From Cyprinodon diabolis (Eukaryota > Chordata > Actinopteri > Cyprinodontiformes > Cyprinodontidae): a stretch of 64,000 bases of DNA. A program made the translations under genes and the position numbers. The notes below the pieces were generated by a model. It saw only the letters and a list, made by a program, of their open reading frames with translations. It did no database searches and was not told the origin of the DNA. This document shows, piece by piece, positions 20,908 to 33,802 of the stretch; the stretch's first letter is position 1, and each line of letters starts with the position of its first letter. The stretch spans positions 39,335,611 to 39,399,610 of the forward strand of contig CM060081.1 in assembly GCA_030533445.1 (NCBI GenBank), read 5' to 3'.

Positions 20908-22470
20908 AATGAGCAATATGCCAGAATGTATGAGTGTGTATAAGGAAGAGGCTTTTATTCTGTAGAGTCCTTGTAGTCTTATTTTGAAAGTCTATCATGA
21001 ATGTGCATCAAAAGATGGGTCACGCCCAGCAGTGATATAGAATCCATTTCCAAATGTTAAATCACTGGTTTTCCATGTTATTAGGTGAATAGTTGCTGTA
21101 TTACAGAGTAAATGGGAGACTTTTATTGTGAAATTTGCTCTGGGTGTGTTTTGAAAAGGTCACTAGAGTCTAATAAAAACAACCTGGAAGAGTTTGGGTC
21201 ATAATGTTGAGCCATTTGCATCAATTAATGCATTAGTATAATCTAGAGGCTTTTATTTTGTAGGGTCCCTGGAGTCTTATTTTGAAAGTCCAACAGAGTT
21301 GTGTTTATAGAAAATGTTCAGACCCGTCAATGATAGTTGATTACTTTCCAATCGTTAAATCACTCTTTTTCCATGTTATTAGGGCAGTAGATGAAGCGGA
21401 AATGGGAGGCTTTTATTTTGAAATTTGCTATAGGGTGTGTTTTAAACAGTCTCCTAGAGTCTATTCTCTAAAACGGGGTTGAGTTTGGGTCATAATGTTG
21501 AGCCATATAGGGCAATAAATATATGTAAAAAAATATAGAGGCTTTTATTTTGTAGGGTCCCTGGAGTCTTATTTTGAAAGTCTATCAGTGCTGAGTGGCA
21601 AGGGAAGTGTCATGGACAGCAGTCATATAGTATCCATTTCCCAATGTTAAATCAGTCCTTTCACCCTCCATTAGATTAATATGTGCTGTTTAAAACAGCA
21701 GAGGTAAAATCTGTTTGAAGCTTGGTAACCTTGACAACGCTTAACGAGCCTCTCACTGACACAGACAACAGCTGCACTCACTATTGGTTTCTTCTTCCCA
21801 GGCTTTTTTGTATGGGAAGAACGGCACCGAACAAACGACTACTGATCAAAAACCGTATGAGTTATTCAAAAAACATTTTCACCATGAGCATCAGCAATCC
21901 TTCGACTCCAACTATACCAACTTTGGTGTATGTGTGTCATTCAGAAAAATATTTATGACGAGTTGAAAACACATAGTCTGATTCGTTTCTCTCCCATCTT
22001 CAGCTCAAAAAGAATAGAGAAAGGCTGAAACTCTCATCGACTTTAGGTTGGTCTGGAGGGTTTTTAAGGAAAAGTATTAATCCTACCGTAATTCCGAAGA
22101 CATTGTGTGAGTCCAGAGGTTTCAGTCTACAAACTGACCAAAAATGGTGACTGTAGCTCCAAATATGTGGCCGTGAGGGCGAGAATAAGATGTTTGATCT
22201 GAAAAAAATGGCCGCCTCACACTAAGATTTCAGCAGCTGCACTCTAGCAGGCTGCTGCAGAAGCTAACTGTCAGCTAGCTTCCAGGTGCTTACCCTCCGA
22301 ACAAACGACTGCTGAGCAAAAACCGTAAAAGATATCTGAAAAATTCTTTCAGTGAAAGCAACATCTATCCTTTGTCTCAGACTGGGGTAACCTTCATGTC
22401 TGTAGGTCTTTCACAACCCAAAACGAAGCACAAACAAAATGGTTGGCCCACCTGCTCCTCCCTTTCTTTT

Positions 22471-25400
22471 AACTGCAGGACCTCACTCTCACTCACCTTT
22501 TAGCTGCTAAAGCACCCCTCCGAACAAACGACTGCTGAGTAAAAACCGTAAAAGGTATCTGAAAAATTCTTTTTATCTAAGCGACAGCTATATCTTGTCT
22601 TCAATTGGAGTAACTTTCATGGCTGTAGATCATCTACAAACTGAATGGGAAGAGAAAGAAAAAGAAAAAACGTTTCATCACACCTAAGCTTCTAATTGAG
22701 CTAGCTGCAGCAGGTCACTGTCACTCAGCTTTCAGGTGCTTAAAATGTCCTCCGAACAAACGACTGCTGAGCAAAAACCGTATGAGTTATTCAAAAAATT
22801 TTTTCACCGTGAGCGTCAGTCATCCTTCGACTCCAACTATGCCAACTTTGGTGTATGTGTGTCATTCAGAAAAATATTTATGACGAGTTTAAAACACATA
22901 GTCTGATTCGTTTTTCTCCCCTCTTCTGCTCCAAAACCAATGAAAAACGGCTCTGATTTTCATCGACTTTAGGTCGGTCTGGAGGGTTTTTAAGGAAAAG
23001 TATTAATCCTACCGTAATTCCGAAGATATTGTGTGGGTCCAGAGATTTCAGTCTACAAACTGACCAAAAATGGTGACTCTAGCTATAAATATGTGGCCGT
23101 GAGGGCGAGTTTAAAATGTTTTTTTGTGTTTAAAAAACGCCTGCCTCACACTCTAGCTTTTCAGTTGCTCCACTCTAGCAGGCTGGATTTTGCTAAAACT
23201 TTGTGGCGCTTGAGGTCTGATTATACAAAAACCGTAGCAGTTATCAACATACCGTCTTCAGTTTTAAATAGACGAAGGATTTATCTACAAACTGAGCTTC
23301 AAACTGTTTTTCTAGGTGAATGTATGCCGACACAGTGAAGTGCTGTTTTTTATGCTTTTTTTTTCCTCTCCCCATTCATTTCCTATGGGATTTTTTTGCG
23401 ACGTTTTCGCTAATAATTCGCAAACCTTCGGACTAATGAGAAAGTTTTATACAAGCACACATCACCCCATTGGTCCCGACGCGTGTGCCAACTTTGGGCC
23501 CGATCCGCCAAACCGTGCGGGACTAGTTACGCGCCGAAGTTTTGGGTATACGGGAGAATTATAATAACTAGAAAATTTCTAAAGAAATTTTGAGGGGGGC
23601 CACCTACTGCCCGTCTGGGGAACCGGGCCAATACGGCCCTGGCAAGTGACGTCGGGGCTCCCCAGACCAACTGCTTACGCCTTTGAGGGCTGCTGAGGGA
23701 AGGAAAGAGGGCAAGTTCATGGGCAAAGAGAGCTGTGTGCCACTTGTGCTGAAATCTGGGAAATAGACGTGCACAGCGTATGATGCACAAGGGTAATATG
23801 GGTTGTCCATATTGAAACACAGTGGGTAAAGCCCAGTTGGCGGGCTTCGCCCGCCTGCTAGGAGCCATCTCAGTGAAGAAAAAAATCACCAATGGCGGGC
23901 TCTGCCCGCCTTCTAAGAGCCATTGCAGTGATGAAATCACCTTTGGCGGGCTCCGCCCGCCTGTTACCATTGGCGGGCTCCGCCCGCCTTCTAAGAGCCA
24001 TTGCAGTGATGAAATCACCAATGGCAATGAGCAATATGCCAGAATGTATGAGTGTGTATAAGGAAGAGGCTTTTATTCTGTAGAGTCCTTGTAGTCTTAT
24101 TTTGAAAGTCTATCATGAATGTGCATCAAAAGATGGGTCACGCCCAGCAGTGATATAGAATCCATTTCCAAATGTTAAATCACTGGTTTTCCATGTTATT
24201 AGGTGAATAGTTGCTGTATTACAGAGTAAATGGGAGACTTTTATTGTGAAATTTGCTCTGGGGTGTGTTTTGAAAAGGTCACTAGAGTCTAATAAAAACA
24301 ACCTGGAAGAGTTTGGGTCATAATGTTGAGCCATTTGCATCAATTAATGCATTACTATAATCTAGAGGCTTTTATTTTGTAGGGTCCCTGGAGTCTTATT
24401 TTGAAAGTCCAACAGAGTTGTGTTTATAGAAAATGTTCAGACCCGTCAATGATAGTTGATTACTTTCCAATCGTTAAATCACTCTTTTTCCATGTTATTA
24501 GGGCAGTAGATGAAGCGGAAATGGGAGGCTTTTATTTTGAAATTTGCTATAGGGTGTGTTTTAAACAGTCTCCTAGAGTCTATTCTCTAAAACGGGGTTG
24601 AGTTTGGGTCATAATGTTGAGCCATATAGGGCAATAAATATATGTAAAAAATATAGAGGCTTTTATTTTGTAGGGTCCCTGGAGTCTTATTTTGAAAGTC
24701 TATCAGTGCTGAGTGGCAAGGGAAGTGTCATGTACAGCAGTCATATAGTATCCATTTCCCAATGTTAAATCAGTCCTTTCACCCTCCATTAGATTAATAT
24801 GTGCTGTTTAAAACAGCAGAGGTAAAATCTGTTTGAAGCTTGGTAACCTTGACAACGCTTAACGAGCCTCTCACTGACACAGACAACAGCTGCACTCACT
24901 ATTGGTTTCTTCTTCCCAGGCTTTTTTGTATGGGAAGAACGGCACCGAACAAACGACTACTGATCAAAAACCGTATGAGTTATTCAAAAAACATTTTCAC
25001 CATGAGCATCAGCAATCCTTCGACTCCAACTATACCAACTTTGGTGTATGTGTGTCATTCAGAAAAATATTTATGACGAGTTGAAAACACATAGTCTGAT
25101 TCGTTTCTCTCCCATCTTCAGCTCAAAAAGAATAGAGAAAGGCTGAAACTCTCATCGACTTTAGGTTGGTCTGGAGGGTTTTTAAGGAAAAGTATTAATC
25201 CTACCGTAATTCCGAAGACATTGTGTGAGTCCAGAGGTTTCAGTCTACAAACTGACCAAAAATGGTGACTGTAGCTCCAAATATGTGGCCGTGAGGGCGA
25301 GAATAAGATGTTTGATCTTAAAAAAATGGCCGCCTCACACTAAGATTTCAGCAGCTGCACTCTAGCAGGCTGCTGCAGAAGCTAACTGTCAGCTAGCTTC

Positions 25401-25588
25401 CAGGTGCTTACCCTCCGAACAAACGACTGCTGAGCAAAAACCGTAAAAGATATCTGAAAAATTCTTTCAGTGAAAGCAACATCTATCCTTTGTCTCAGAC
25501 TGGGGTAACCTTCATGTCTGTAGGTCTTTCACAACCCAAAACGAAGCACAAACAAAATGGTTGGCCCACCTGCTCCTCCCTTTGTTTG
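22471..25588 (+). repeat. Macrosatellite monomer 8 (left a, middle beta-short), 3118 bp
   Basis: This is a copy of monomer 3 at a shift of 15,887 bp, including the GATCATCTAC and CATGTACAGC variants. It has no 66-bp unit and a four-hairpin beta-short array. Confidence 0.97.
23831..24025 (+). repeat. 51-bp minisatellite, monomer 8 (beta-short, 4 hairpins)
   Basis: Same layout as in monomer 3, shifted by 15,887 bp. Confidence 0.95.
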
Positions 25589-28500
25589 AACTGCAGGACC
25601 TCACTCTCACTCACCTTTTAGCTGCTAAAGCACCCCTCCGAACAAACGACTGCTGAGTAAAAACCGTAAAAGGTATCTGAAAAATTCTTTTTATCTAAGC
25701 GACAGCTATATCTTGTCTTCAATTGGAGTAACTTTCATGGCTGTAGGTCATCTACAAACTGAATGGGAAGAGAAAGAAAAAGAAAAAACGTTTCATCACA
25801 CCTAAGCTTCTAATTGAGCTAGCTGCAGCAGGTCACTGTCACTCAGCTTTCAGGTGCTTAAAATGTCCTCCGAACAAACGACTGCTGAGCAAAAACCGTA
25901 TGAGTTATTCAAAAAAAGTTTTCACCGTGAGCGTCAGTCATCCTTCGACTCCAACTATGCCAACTTTGGTGTATGTGTGTCATTCAGAAAAATATTTATG
26001 ACGAGTTGAAAACACATAGTCTGATTCGTTTTTCTCCCCTCTTCTGCTCCAAAACCAATGAAAAACGGCTCTGATTTTCATCGACTTTAGGTCGGTCTGG
26101 AGGGTTTTTAAGGAAAAGTATTAATCCTACCGTAATTCCGAAGATATTGTGTGGGTCCAGAGATTTCAGTCTACAAACTGACCAAAAATGGTGACTCTAG
26201 CTATAAATATGTGGCCTTGAGGGCGAGTTTAAAATGTTTTTTTGTGTTTAAAAAACGCCTGCCTCACACTCTAGCTTTTCAGTTGCTCCACTCTAGCAGG
26301 CTGGATTTTGCTAAAACTTTGTGGCGCTTGAGGTCTGATTATACAAAAACCGTAGCAGTTATCAACATACCGTCTTCAGTTTTAAATAGACGAAGGATTT
26401 ATCTACAAACTGAGCTTCAAACTGTTTTTCTAGGTGAATGTATGCTGACACAGTGAAGTGCTGTTTTTTATGCTTTTTTTTTCCTCTCCCCATTCATTTC
26501 CTATGGGATTTTTTTGCGACGTTTTCGCTAATAATTCGCAAACCTTCGGACTAATGAGAAAGTTTTATACAAGCACACATCACCCCATTGGTCCCGACGC
26601 GTGTGCCAACTTTGGGCCCGATCCGCCAAACCGTGCGGGACTAGTTACGCGCCGAAGTTTTGGGTATACGGGAGAATTATAATAACTAGAAAATTTCTAA
26701 AGAAATTTTGAGGGGGGCCACCTACTGCCCGTCTGGGGAACAGGGCCAATACGGCCCTGGCAAGTGACGTCGGGGCTCCCCAGACCAACTGCTTACGCCT
26801 TTGAGGGCTGCTGAGGGAAGGAAAGAGGGCTAGGTCATGGGCAAAGAGAGCTGTGTGCCACTTGTGCTGAAATCTGGGAAATAGACGTGCACAGCGTATG
26901 ATGCAAAAGGGTAATATGGGTTGTCCATATTGAACCGCAGTGGGTAAAGCTCAGTTGGTGGGCTCCGCCCGCCTGCTAGGAGCCCTTGCAGCGATGAAAA
27001 AAATCACCAATGGCGGGCTCTGCCCGCCTGCTAAGAGCCATTGCAGTGATGAAATCACCAATGGCGGGCTCCGCCCGCCTTCTAAGAGCCATTGCAGTGA
27101 TGAAATCACCAATGGCGGGCTCCGCCCGCCTTCTAAGAGCCATTGCAGTGATGAAATTACAAATGGCAATGAGCAATATGCCAGAATGTATGAGTGTGTA
27201 TAAGGAAGAGGCTTTTATTCTGTAGAGTCCCTGGAGTCTTATTTTGAAAGTCTATCATGGAAGTGCATCTAAAGATGGGTCATGCCCAGCAGTTATATAG
27301 AATCAATTTCCAAATGTTAAATCACTGGTTTTCCATGTTATTAGGTGAATAGTTGCTGTATTACAGAGTAAATGGGAGACTTTTATTGTGAAATTTGCTC
27401 TGGGTGTGTTTTGAAAAGGTCACTAGAGTCTAATAAAAACAACCTGGAAGAGTTTGGGTCATAATGTTGAGCCATTTGCATCAATTAATGCATTAGTATA
27501 ATCTAGAGGCTTTTATTTTGTAGGGTCGCTGGAGTCTTATTTTGAAAGTCCAACAGAGTTGTGTTTATAGAAAATGTTCAGACCCGTCAATGATAGTTGA
27601 TTACTTTCCAATCGTTAAATCACTCTTTTTCCATGTTATTAGGGCAGTAGATGAAGCGGAAATGGGAGGCTTTTATTTTGAAATTTGCTATAGGGTGTGT
27701 TTTAAACAGTCTCCTAGAGTCTATTCTCTAAAACGGGGTTGAGTTTGGGTCATAATGTTGAGCCATATAGGGCAATAAATATATGTAAAAAATATAAAGG
27801 CTTTTATTTTGTAGGGTCCCTGGAGTCTTATTTTGAAAGTCTATCAGTGCTGAGTGGCAAGGGAAGTGTCATGGACAGCAGTCATATAGTATCCATTTCC
27901 CAATGTTAAATCAGTCCTTTCACCCTCCATTAGATTAATATGTGCTGTTTAAAACAGCAGAGGTAAAATCTGTTTGAAGCTTGGTAACCTTGACAACGCT
28001 TAACGAGCCTCTCACTGACACAGACAACAGCTGCACTCACTATTGGTTTCTTCTTCCCAGGCTTTTTTGTATGGGAAGAACGGCACCGAACAAACGACTA
28101 TTGATCAAAAACCATATGAGTTATTCAAAAAACATTTTCACCATGAGCATCAGCAATCCTTCGACTCCAACTATACCAACTTTGGTGTATGTGTGTCATT
28201 CAGAACAATATTTATGACGACTTGAAAACACATAGTCTGATTCGTTTTTCTCCCATCTTCAGCTCAAAAAGAATGGAGAAAGGCTGAAACTCATCGACTT
28301 TAGGTTGGTCTGGAGGGTTTTTAAGGAAAAGTATTAATCCTACCGTAATTCCGAAGACATTGTGTGAGTCCAGAGGTTTCAGTCTACAAACTGACCAAAA
28401 ATGGTGACTGTAGCTCCAAATATGTGGCCGTGAGGGCGAGAATAAGATGTTTGATCTTAAAAAAATGGCCGCCTCACACTAAGATTTCAGCAGCTGCACT

Positions 28501-28727
28501 CTAGCAGGCTGCTGCAGAAGCTAACTGTCAGCTAGCTTCCAGGTGCTTACCCTCCGAACAAACGACTGCTGAGCAAAAACCATAAAAGATATCTGAAAAA
28601 TTCTTTCAGTGAAAGCAACATCTATCCTTTGTCTCAGACTGGGGTAACCTTCATGTCTGTAGGTCTTTCACAACCCAAAACGAAGCACAAACAAAATGGT
28701 TGGCCCACCTGCTCCTCCCTTTGTTTG
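25589..28727 (+). repeat. Macrosatellite monomer 9 (left c, middle alpha), 3139 bp
   Basis: This corresponds to monomer 4 at a shift of 15,887 bp, but its right end (CCATAAAAGATATC near 28579) follows monomers 1 and 6. It closes the second b-a-c trimer. It has no 66-bp unit and an alpha array. Confidence 0.97.
26949..27167 (+). repeat. 51-bp minisatellite, monomer 9 (alpha, 4 hairpins)
   Basis: Same layout as in monomer 1. Confidence 0.95.
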
Positions 28728-31700
28728 AACTGCAGGACCTCACTCTCACTCACCTTTTAGCTGCTAAAGCACCCCTCCGAACAAACGACTGCTGAGTAAA
28801 AACCGTAAAAGGTATCTGAAAAATTCTTTTTATCTAAGCGACAGCTATATCTTGTCTTCAATTGGAGTAACTTTCATGGCTGTAGGTCATCTACAAACTG
28901 AATGGGAAGAGAAAGAAAAAGAAAAAACGTTTCATCACACCTAAGCTTCTAATTGAGCTAGCTGCAGCAGGTCACTGTCACTCAGCTTTCAGGTGCTTAA
29001 AATGTCCTCCGAACAAACGACTGCTGAGCAAAAACCGTATGAGTTATTCAAAAAAATGTTTCACCGTGAGCGTCAGTCATCCTTCGACTCCAACTATGCC
29101 AACTTTGGTGTATGTGTGTCATTCAGAAAAATATTTATGACGAGTTTAAAACACATAGTCTGATTCGTTTTTCTCCCCTCTTCTGCTCCAAAACCAATGA
29201 AAAACGGCTCTGATTTTCATCGACTTTAGGTCGGTCTGGAGGGTTTTTAAGGAAAAGTATTAATCCTACCGTAATTCCGAAGATATTGTGTGGGTCCAGA
29301 GATTTCAGTCTACAAACTGACCAAAAATGGTGACTCTAGCTATAAATATGTGGCCGTGAGGGCGAGTTTAAAATGTTTTTTTGTGTTTAAAAAACGCCTG
29401 CCTCACACTCTAGCTTTTCAGTTGCTCCACTCTAGCAGGCTGGATTTTGCTAAAACTTTGTGGCGCTTGAGGTCTGATTATACAAAAACCATAGCAGTTA
29501 TCAACATACCGTCTTCAGTTTTAAATAGACGAAGGATTTATCTACAAACTGAGCTTTAAACTGTTTTTCTAGGTGAATGTATGCCGACACAGTGAAGCGC
29601 TGTTTTTTATGCTTTTTTTTCCCTCTCCCCATTCATTTCCTATGGGATTTTTTTGCGACGTTTTCGCTAATAATTCGCAAACCTTCGGACTAATGAGAAA
29701 GTTTTATACAAGCACGCATCGCACCATTGGTCCCGACGCGTGTGCCAACTTTGGGCCCGATCCGCCAAACCGTGCGGGACTAGTTACGTGCCGAAGTTTT
29801 GGGTATACGGGAGAATTATAATAATAATAACTAGAAAATTTCTAAAGAAATTTTGAGGGGGGCCACCTACTGCCCGTCTGGGGAACCGGGCCAATACGGC
29901 CCTGGCAAGTGATGTCGGGGCTCCCCAGACCAACTGCTTATGCCTTTGAGGGCTGCTGAGGGAAGGAAAGAGGGCTAGGTCATGGGCAAAGAGAGCTGTG
30001 TGCCACCTGTGCTGAAATCTGGGTAATAGACGTGCACAGCGTATGATGCACAAGGGTAATATGGGTTGTCCATATTGAACCGCAGTGGGTAAAGCTCAGT
30101 TGGTGGGCTCCGCCCGCCTGCTAGGAGCCCTTGCAGCGATGAAAAAAATCCCCAATGGCGGGCATTGCCCGCCTGCTAAGAGCCATTGCAGTGATGAAAT
30201 CACCAATGGCGGGCTCCGCCCGCCTGCTAGGAGCCATTGCAGTGATGAAAAAAATCACCATTGGCGGGCTCCGCCCGCCTCCTAACAGCCATTGCAGTGA
30301 TGAAATCACCAATGGCGGGCTCCGCCCGCCTTCTAAGAGCCATTGCAGTGATGAAATTACAAATGGCTATAAGCAATATGCCAGAATGTATGAGTGTGTA
30401 TAAGGAAGAGGCTTTTATTTTGTAGAGTCCCTGTAGTCTTATTTTGAAAGTCTATCATGGAAGTGCATCTATAGATGGGTCATGCCCAGCAGTGATATAG
30501 AATCCATTTCCAAATGTTAAATCACTGGTTTTCCATGTTATTAGGTGAATAGTTCCTGTATTACAGAGTAAATGGGGGACTTTTATTGTGAAATTTGCTC
30601 TGGGGTGTGTTTTGAAAAGGTCACTAGAGTCTAATAAAAACAACCTGGAAGAGTTTGGGTCATAATGTTGAGCCATTTGCATCAATTAATGCATTAGTAT
30701 AATCTAGAGGCTTTTATTTTGTAGGGTCCCTGGAGTCTTATTTTGAAAGTCCAACAGAGTTGTGTTTAGAGAAAATGTTCAGACCCATCAATGATAGTTG
30801 ATGACTTTCCAATCGTTAAATCACTCTTTTTCCATTTTATTAGGGCAGTAGATGAAGCGGAAATGGGAGGCTTTTATTTTGAAATTTGCCATAGGGTGTG
30901 TTTTAAACAGTCTCCTAGAGTCTATTCTCTAAAATGGGGTTGAGTTTGGGTCATAATGTTGAGCCATATAGGGCAATAAATATATGTAAAAAATATAGAG
31001 GCTTTTATTTTGAAGGGTCCCTGGAGTCTTATTTTGAAAGTCTATCAGTGCTGAGTGGCAAGGGAAGTGTCATGGACGGCAGTCATATAGTATCCATTTC
31101 CCAATGTTAAATCAGTGCTTTCACCCTCCATTAGATTAATATGTGCTGTTTAAAACAGCAGAGGTAAAATCTGTTTGAAGCTTGGTAACCTTGACAACGC
31201 TTAACGAGCCTCTCACTGACACAGACAACAGCTGCACTCACTATTGGTTTCTTCTTCCCAGGCTTTTTTGTATGGGAAGAACGGCACCGAACAAACGACT
31301 ACTGATCAAAAACCGTATGAGTTATTCAAAAAACATTTTCACCATGAGCATCAGCAATCCTTCGACTCCAACTATACCAACTTTGGTGTATGTGTGTCAT
31401 TCAGAAAAATATTTATGACGAGTTGAAAACACATAGTCTGATTCGTTTTTCTCCCATCTTCAGCTCAAAAAGAATGGAGAAAGGCTGAAACTCTCATCCA
31501 CTTTAGGTTGGTCTGGAGGGTTTTTAAGGCAAAGTATTAATCCTACCGTAATTCCGAAGACATTGTGTGAGTCCAGAGGTTTCAGTCTACAAACTGACCA
31601 AAAATGGTGACTGTAGCTCCAAATATGTGGCCGTGAGGGCGAGAATAAGATGTTTGATCTTAAAAAATGGCCGCCTCACACTAAGATTTCAGCAGCTGCA

Positions 31701-31929
31701 CTCTAGCAGGCTGCTGCAGAAGCTAACTGTCAGCTAGCTTCCAGGTGCTTACCCTCCGAACAAACGACTGCTGAGCAAAAACCGTAAAAGATATCTGAAA
31801 AATTCTTTCAGTGAAAGCAACATCTATCCTTTGTCTCAGACTGGGGTAACCTTCATGTCTGTAGGTCTTTCACAACCCAAAACGAAGCACAAACAAAATG
31901 GTTGGCCCACCTGCTCCTCCCTTTGTTTG
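28728..31929 (+). repeat. Macrosatellite monomer 10 (left b, divergent middle gamma), 3202 bp
   Basis: The left part is type b, but from about 29875 onward it carries many changes seen nowhere else. Examples are TGATGTCGG, GCTTATGCC, GGGTAATAGACG, TTCCTGTATT, GTGTTTAGAG, ACCCATCAATG, CCATTTTATT, AAAATGGGG, TTTTGAAGGGTCC, ATGGACGGC and AAGGCAAAG. Its 51-bp array has a unique unit order. Markers in the middle are a mix of alpha (CTAGGTC, AACCGCAG) and beta (ACCGGGCC, GATGCACAAGG). It looks like an older or ancestral copy. It has no complete 66-bp unit. Confidence 0.96.
30094..30367 (+). repeat. 51-bp minisatellite, monomer 10 (gamma, 5 hairpins)
   Basis: The unit order is unique. The second hairpin has an ATT loop (GGCGGGC-ATT-GCCCGCC), and an extra unit starts with ATCACCATTGG and ends CCTCCTAACAGCC. 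The array ends AAATGGCTATAAGC where other monomers have AATGGCAATGAGC. Confidence 0.93.
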
Positions 31930-33019
31930 AACTGCAGGACCTCACTCTCACTCACCTTTTAGCTGCTAAAGCACCCCTCCGAACAAACGACTGCTGAGTA
32001 AAAACCGTAAAAGGTATCTGAAAAATTCTTTTTATCTAAGCGACAGCTATATCTTGTCTTCAATTGGAGTAACTTTCATGGCTGTAGGTCATCTACAAAC
32101 TGAATGGGAAGAGAAAGAAAAAGAAAAAACGTTTCATCACACCTAAGCTTCTAATTGAGCTAGCTGCAGCAGGTCACTGTCACTCAGCTTTCAGGTGCTT
32201 AAAATGTCCTCCGAACAAACGACTGCTGAGCAAAAACCGTATGAGTTATTCAAAAAATTTTTTCACCGTGAGCGTCAGTCATCCTTCGACTCCAACTATG
32301 CCAACTTTGGTGTATGTGTGTCATTCAGAAAAATATTTATGACGAGTTTAAAACACATAGTCGGATTCGTTTTTCTCCCCTCTTCTGCTCCAAAACCAAT
32401 GAAAAACGGCTCTGATTTTCATCGACTTTAGGTCGGTCTGGAGGGTTTTTAAGGAAAAGTATTAATCCTACCGTAATTCCGAAGATATTGTGTGGGTCCA
32501 GAGATTTCAGTCTACAAACTGACCAAAAATGGTGACTCTAGCTATAAATATGTGGCCGTGAGGGCGAGTTTAAAATGTTTTTTTGTGTTTAAAAAACGCC
32601 TGCCTCACACTCTAGCTTTTCAGTTGCTCCACTCTAGCAGGCTGGATTTTGCTAAAACTTTGTGGCGCTTGAGGTCTGATTATACAAAAACCGTAGCAGT
32701 TATCAACATACCGTCTTCAGTTTTAAATAGACGAAGGATTTATCTACAAACTGAGCTTCAAACTGTTTTTCTAGGTGAATGTATGCCGACACAGTGAAGT
32801 GCTGTTTTTTATGCTTTTTTTTTCCTCTCCCCATTCATTTCCTATGGGATTTTTTTGCGACGTTTTCGCTAATAATTCGCAAACCTTCGGACTAATGAGA
32901 AAGTTTTATACAAGCACACATCACCCCATTGGTCCCGACGCGTGTGCCAACTTTGGGCCCGATCCGCCAAACCGTGCGGGACTAGTTACGCGCCGAAGTT
33001 TTGGGTATACGGGAGAATT

Positions 33020-33292
33020 ATAATAATAATAATACGCGGAATAAATATGTGCAATAGTAGTAGGTGGGCCATGCCTTCGGCATGTGGCCCCCCAATAATA
33101 CGCGGAATAAATATGTGCAATAGTAGTAGGTGGGCCATGCCTTCGGCATGTGGCCCCCCAATAATACGCGGAATAAATATGTGCAATAGTAGTAGGTGGG
33201 CCATGCCTTCGGCATGTGGCCCCCCAATAATACGCGGAATAAATATGTGCAATAGTAGTAGGTGGGCCATGCCTTCGGCATGTGGCCCCCCA
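33020..33292 (+). repeat. 66-bp hairpin cassette, monomer 11, four units
   Basis: Four units with the same 66-bp period are directly followed by the AT stem-loop. The extra units account for the length of this monomer. Confidence 0.95.
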
Positions 33293-33556
33293 ACTAGAAA
33301 ATTTCTAAAGAAATTTTGAGGGGGGCCACCTACTGCCCGTCTGGGGAACCGGGCCAATACGGCCCTGGCAAGTGACGTCGGGGCTCCCCAGACCAACTGC
33401 TTACGCCTTTGAGGGCTGCTGAGGGAAGGAAAGAGGGCAAGTTCATGGGCAAAGAGAGCTGTGTGCCACTTGTGCTGAAATCTGGGAAATAGACGTGCAC
33501 AGCGTATGATGCACAAGGGTAATATGGGTTGTCCATATTGAAACACAGTGGGTAAA

Positions 33557-33802
33557 GCCCAGTTGGCGGGCTTCGCCCGCCTGCTAGGAGCCATCTCAGT
33601 GAAGAAAAAAATCACCAATGGCGGGCTCTGCCCGCCTTCTAAGAGCCATTGCAGTGATGAAATCACCAATGGCGGGCTCCGCCCGCCTGCTAAGAGCCAT
33701 TGCAGTGATGTAATCACCTTTGGCGGGCTCCGCCCGCCTGTTACCATTGGCGGGCTCCGCCCGCCTTCTAAGAGCCATTGCAGTGATGAAATCACCAATG
33801 GC
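33557..33802 (+). repeat. 51-bp minisatellite, monomer 11 (beta-long, 5 hairpins)
   Basis: Same layout as in monomer 2. Confidence 0.95.

Larger units (their letters stand above)
19098..22470 (+). repeat. Macrosatellite monomer 7 (left b, middle beta-long), 3373 bp
   Basis: This is a second copy of monomer 2 at a shift of 15,887 bp. It has three hairpin units, a beta-long array and the same right-end variants. I saw no difference between the two at any marker I checked. It is the first member of the second b-a-c trimer. Confidence 0.97.
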
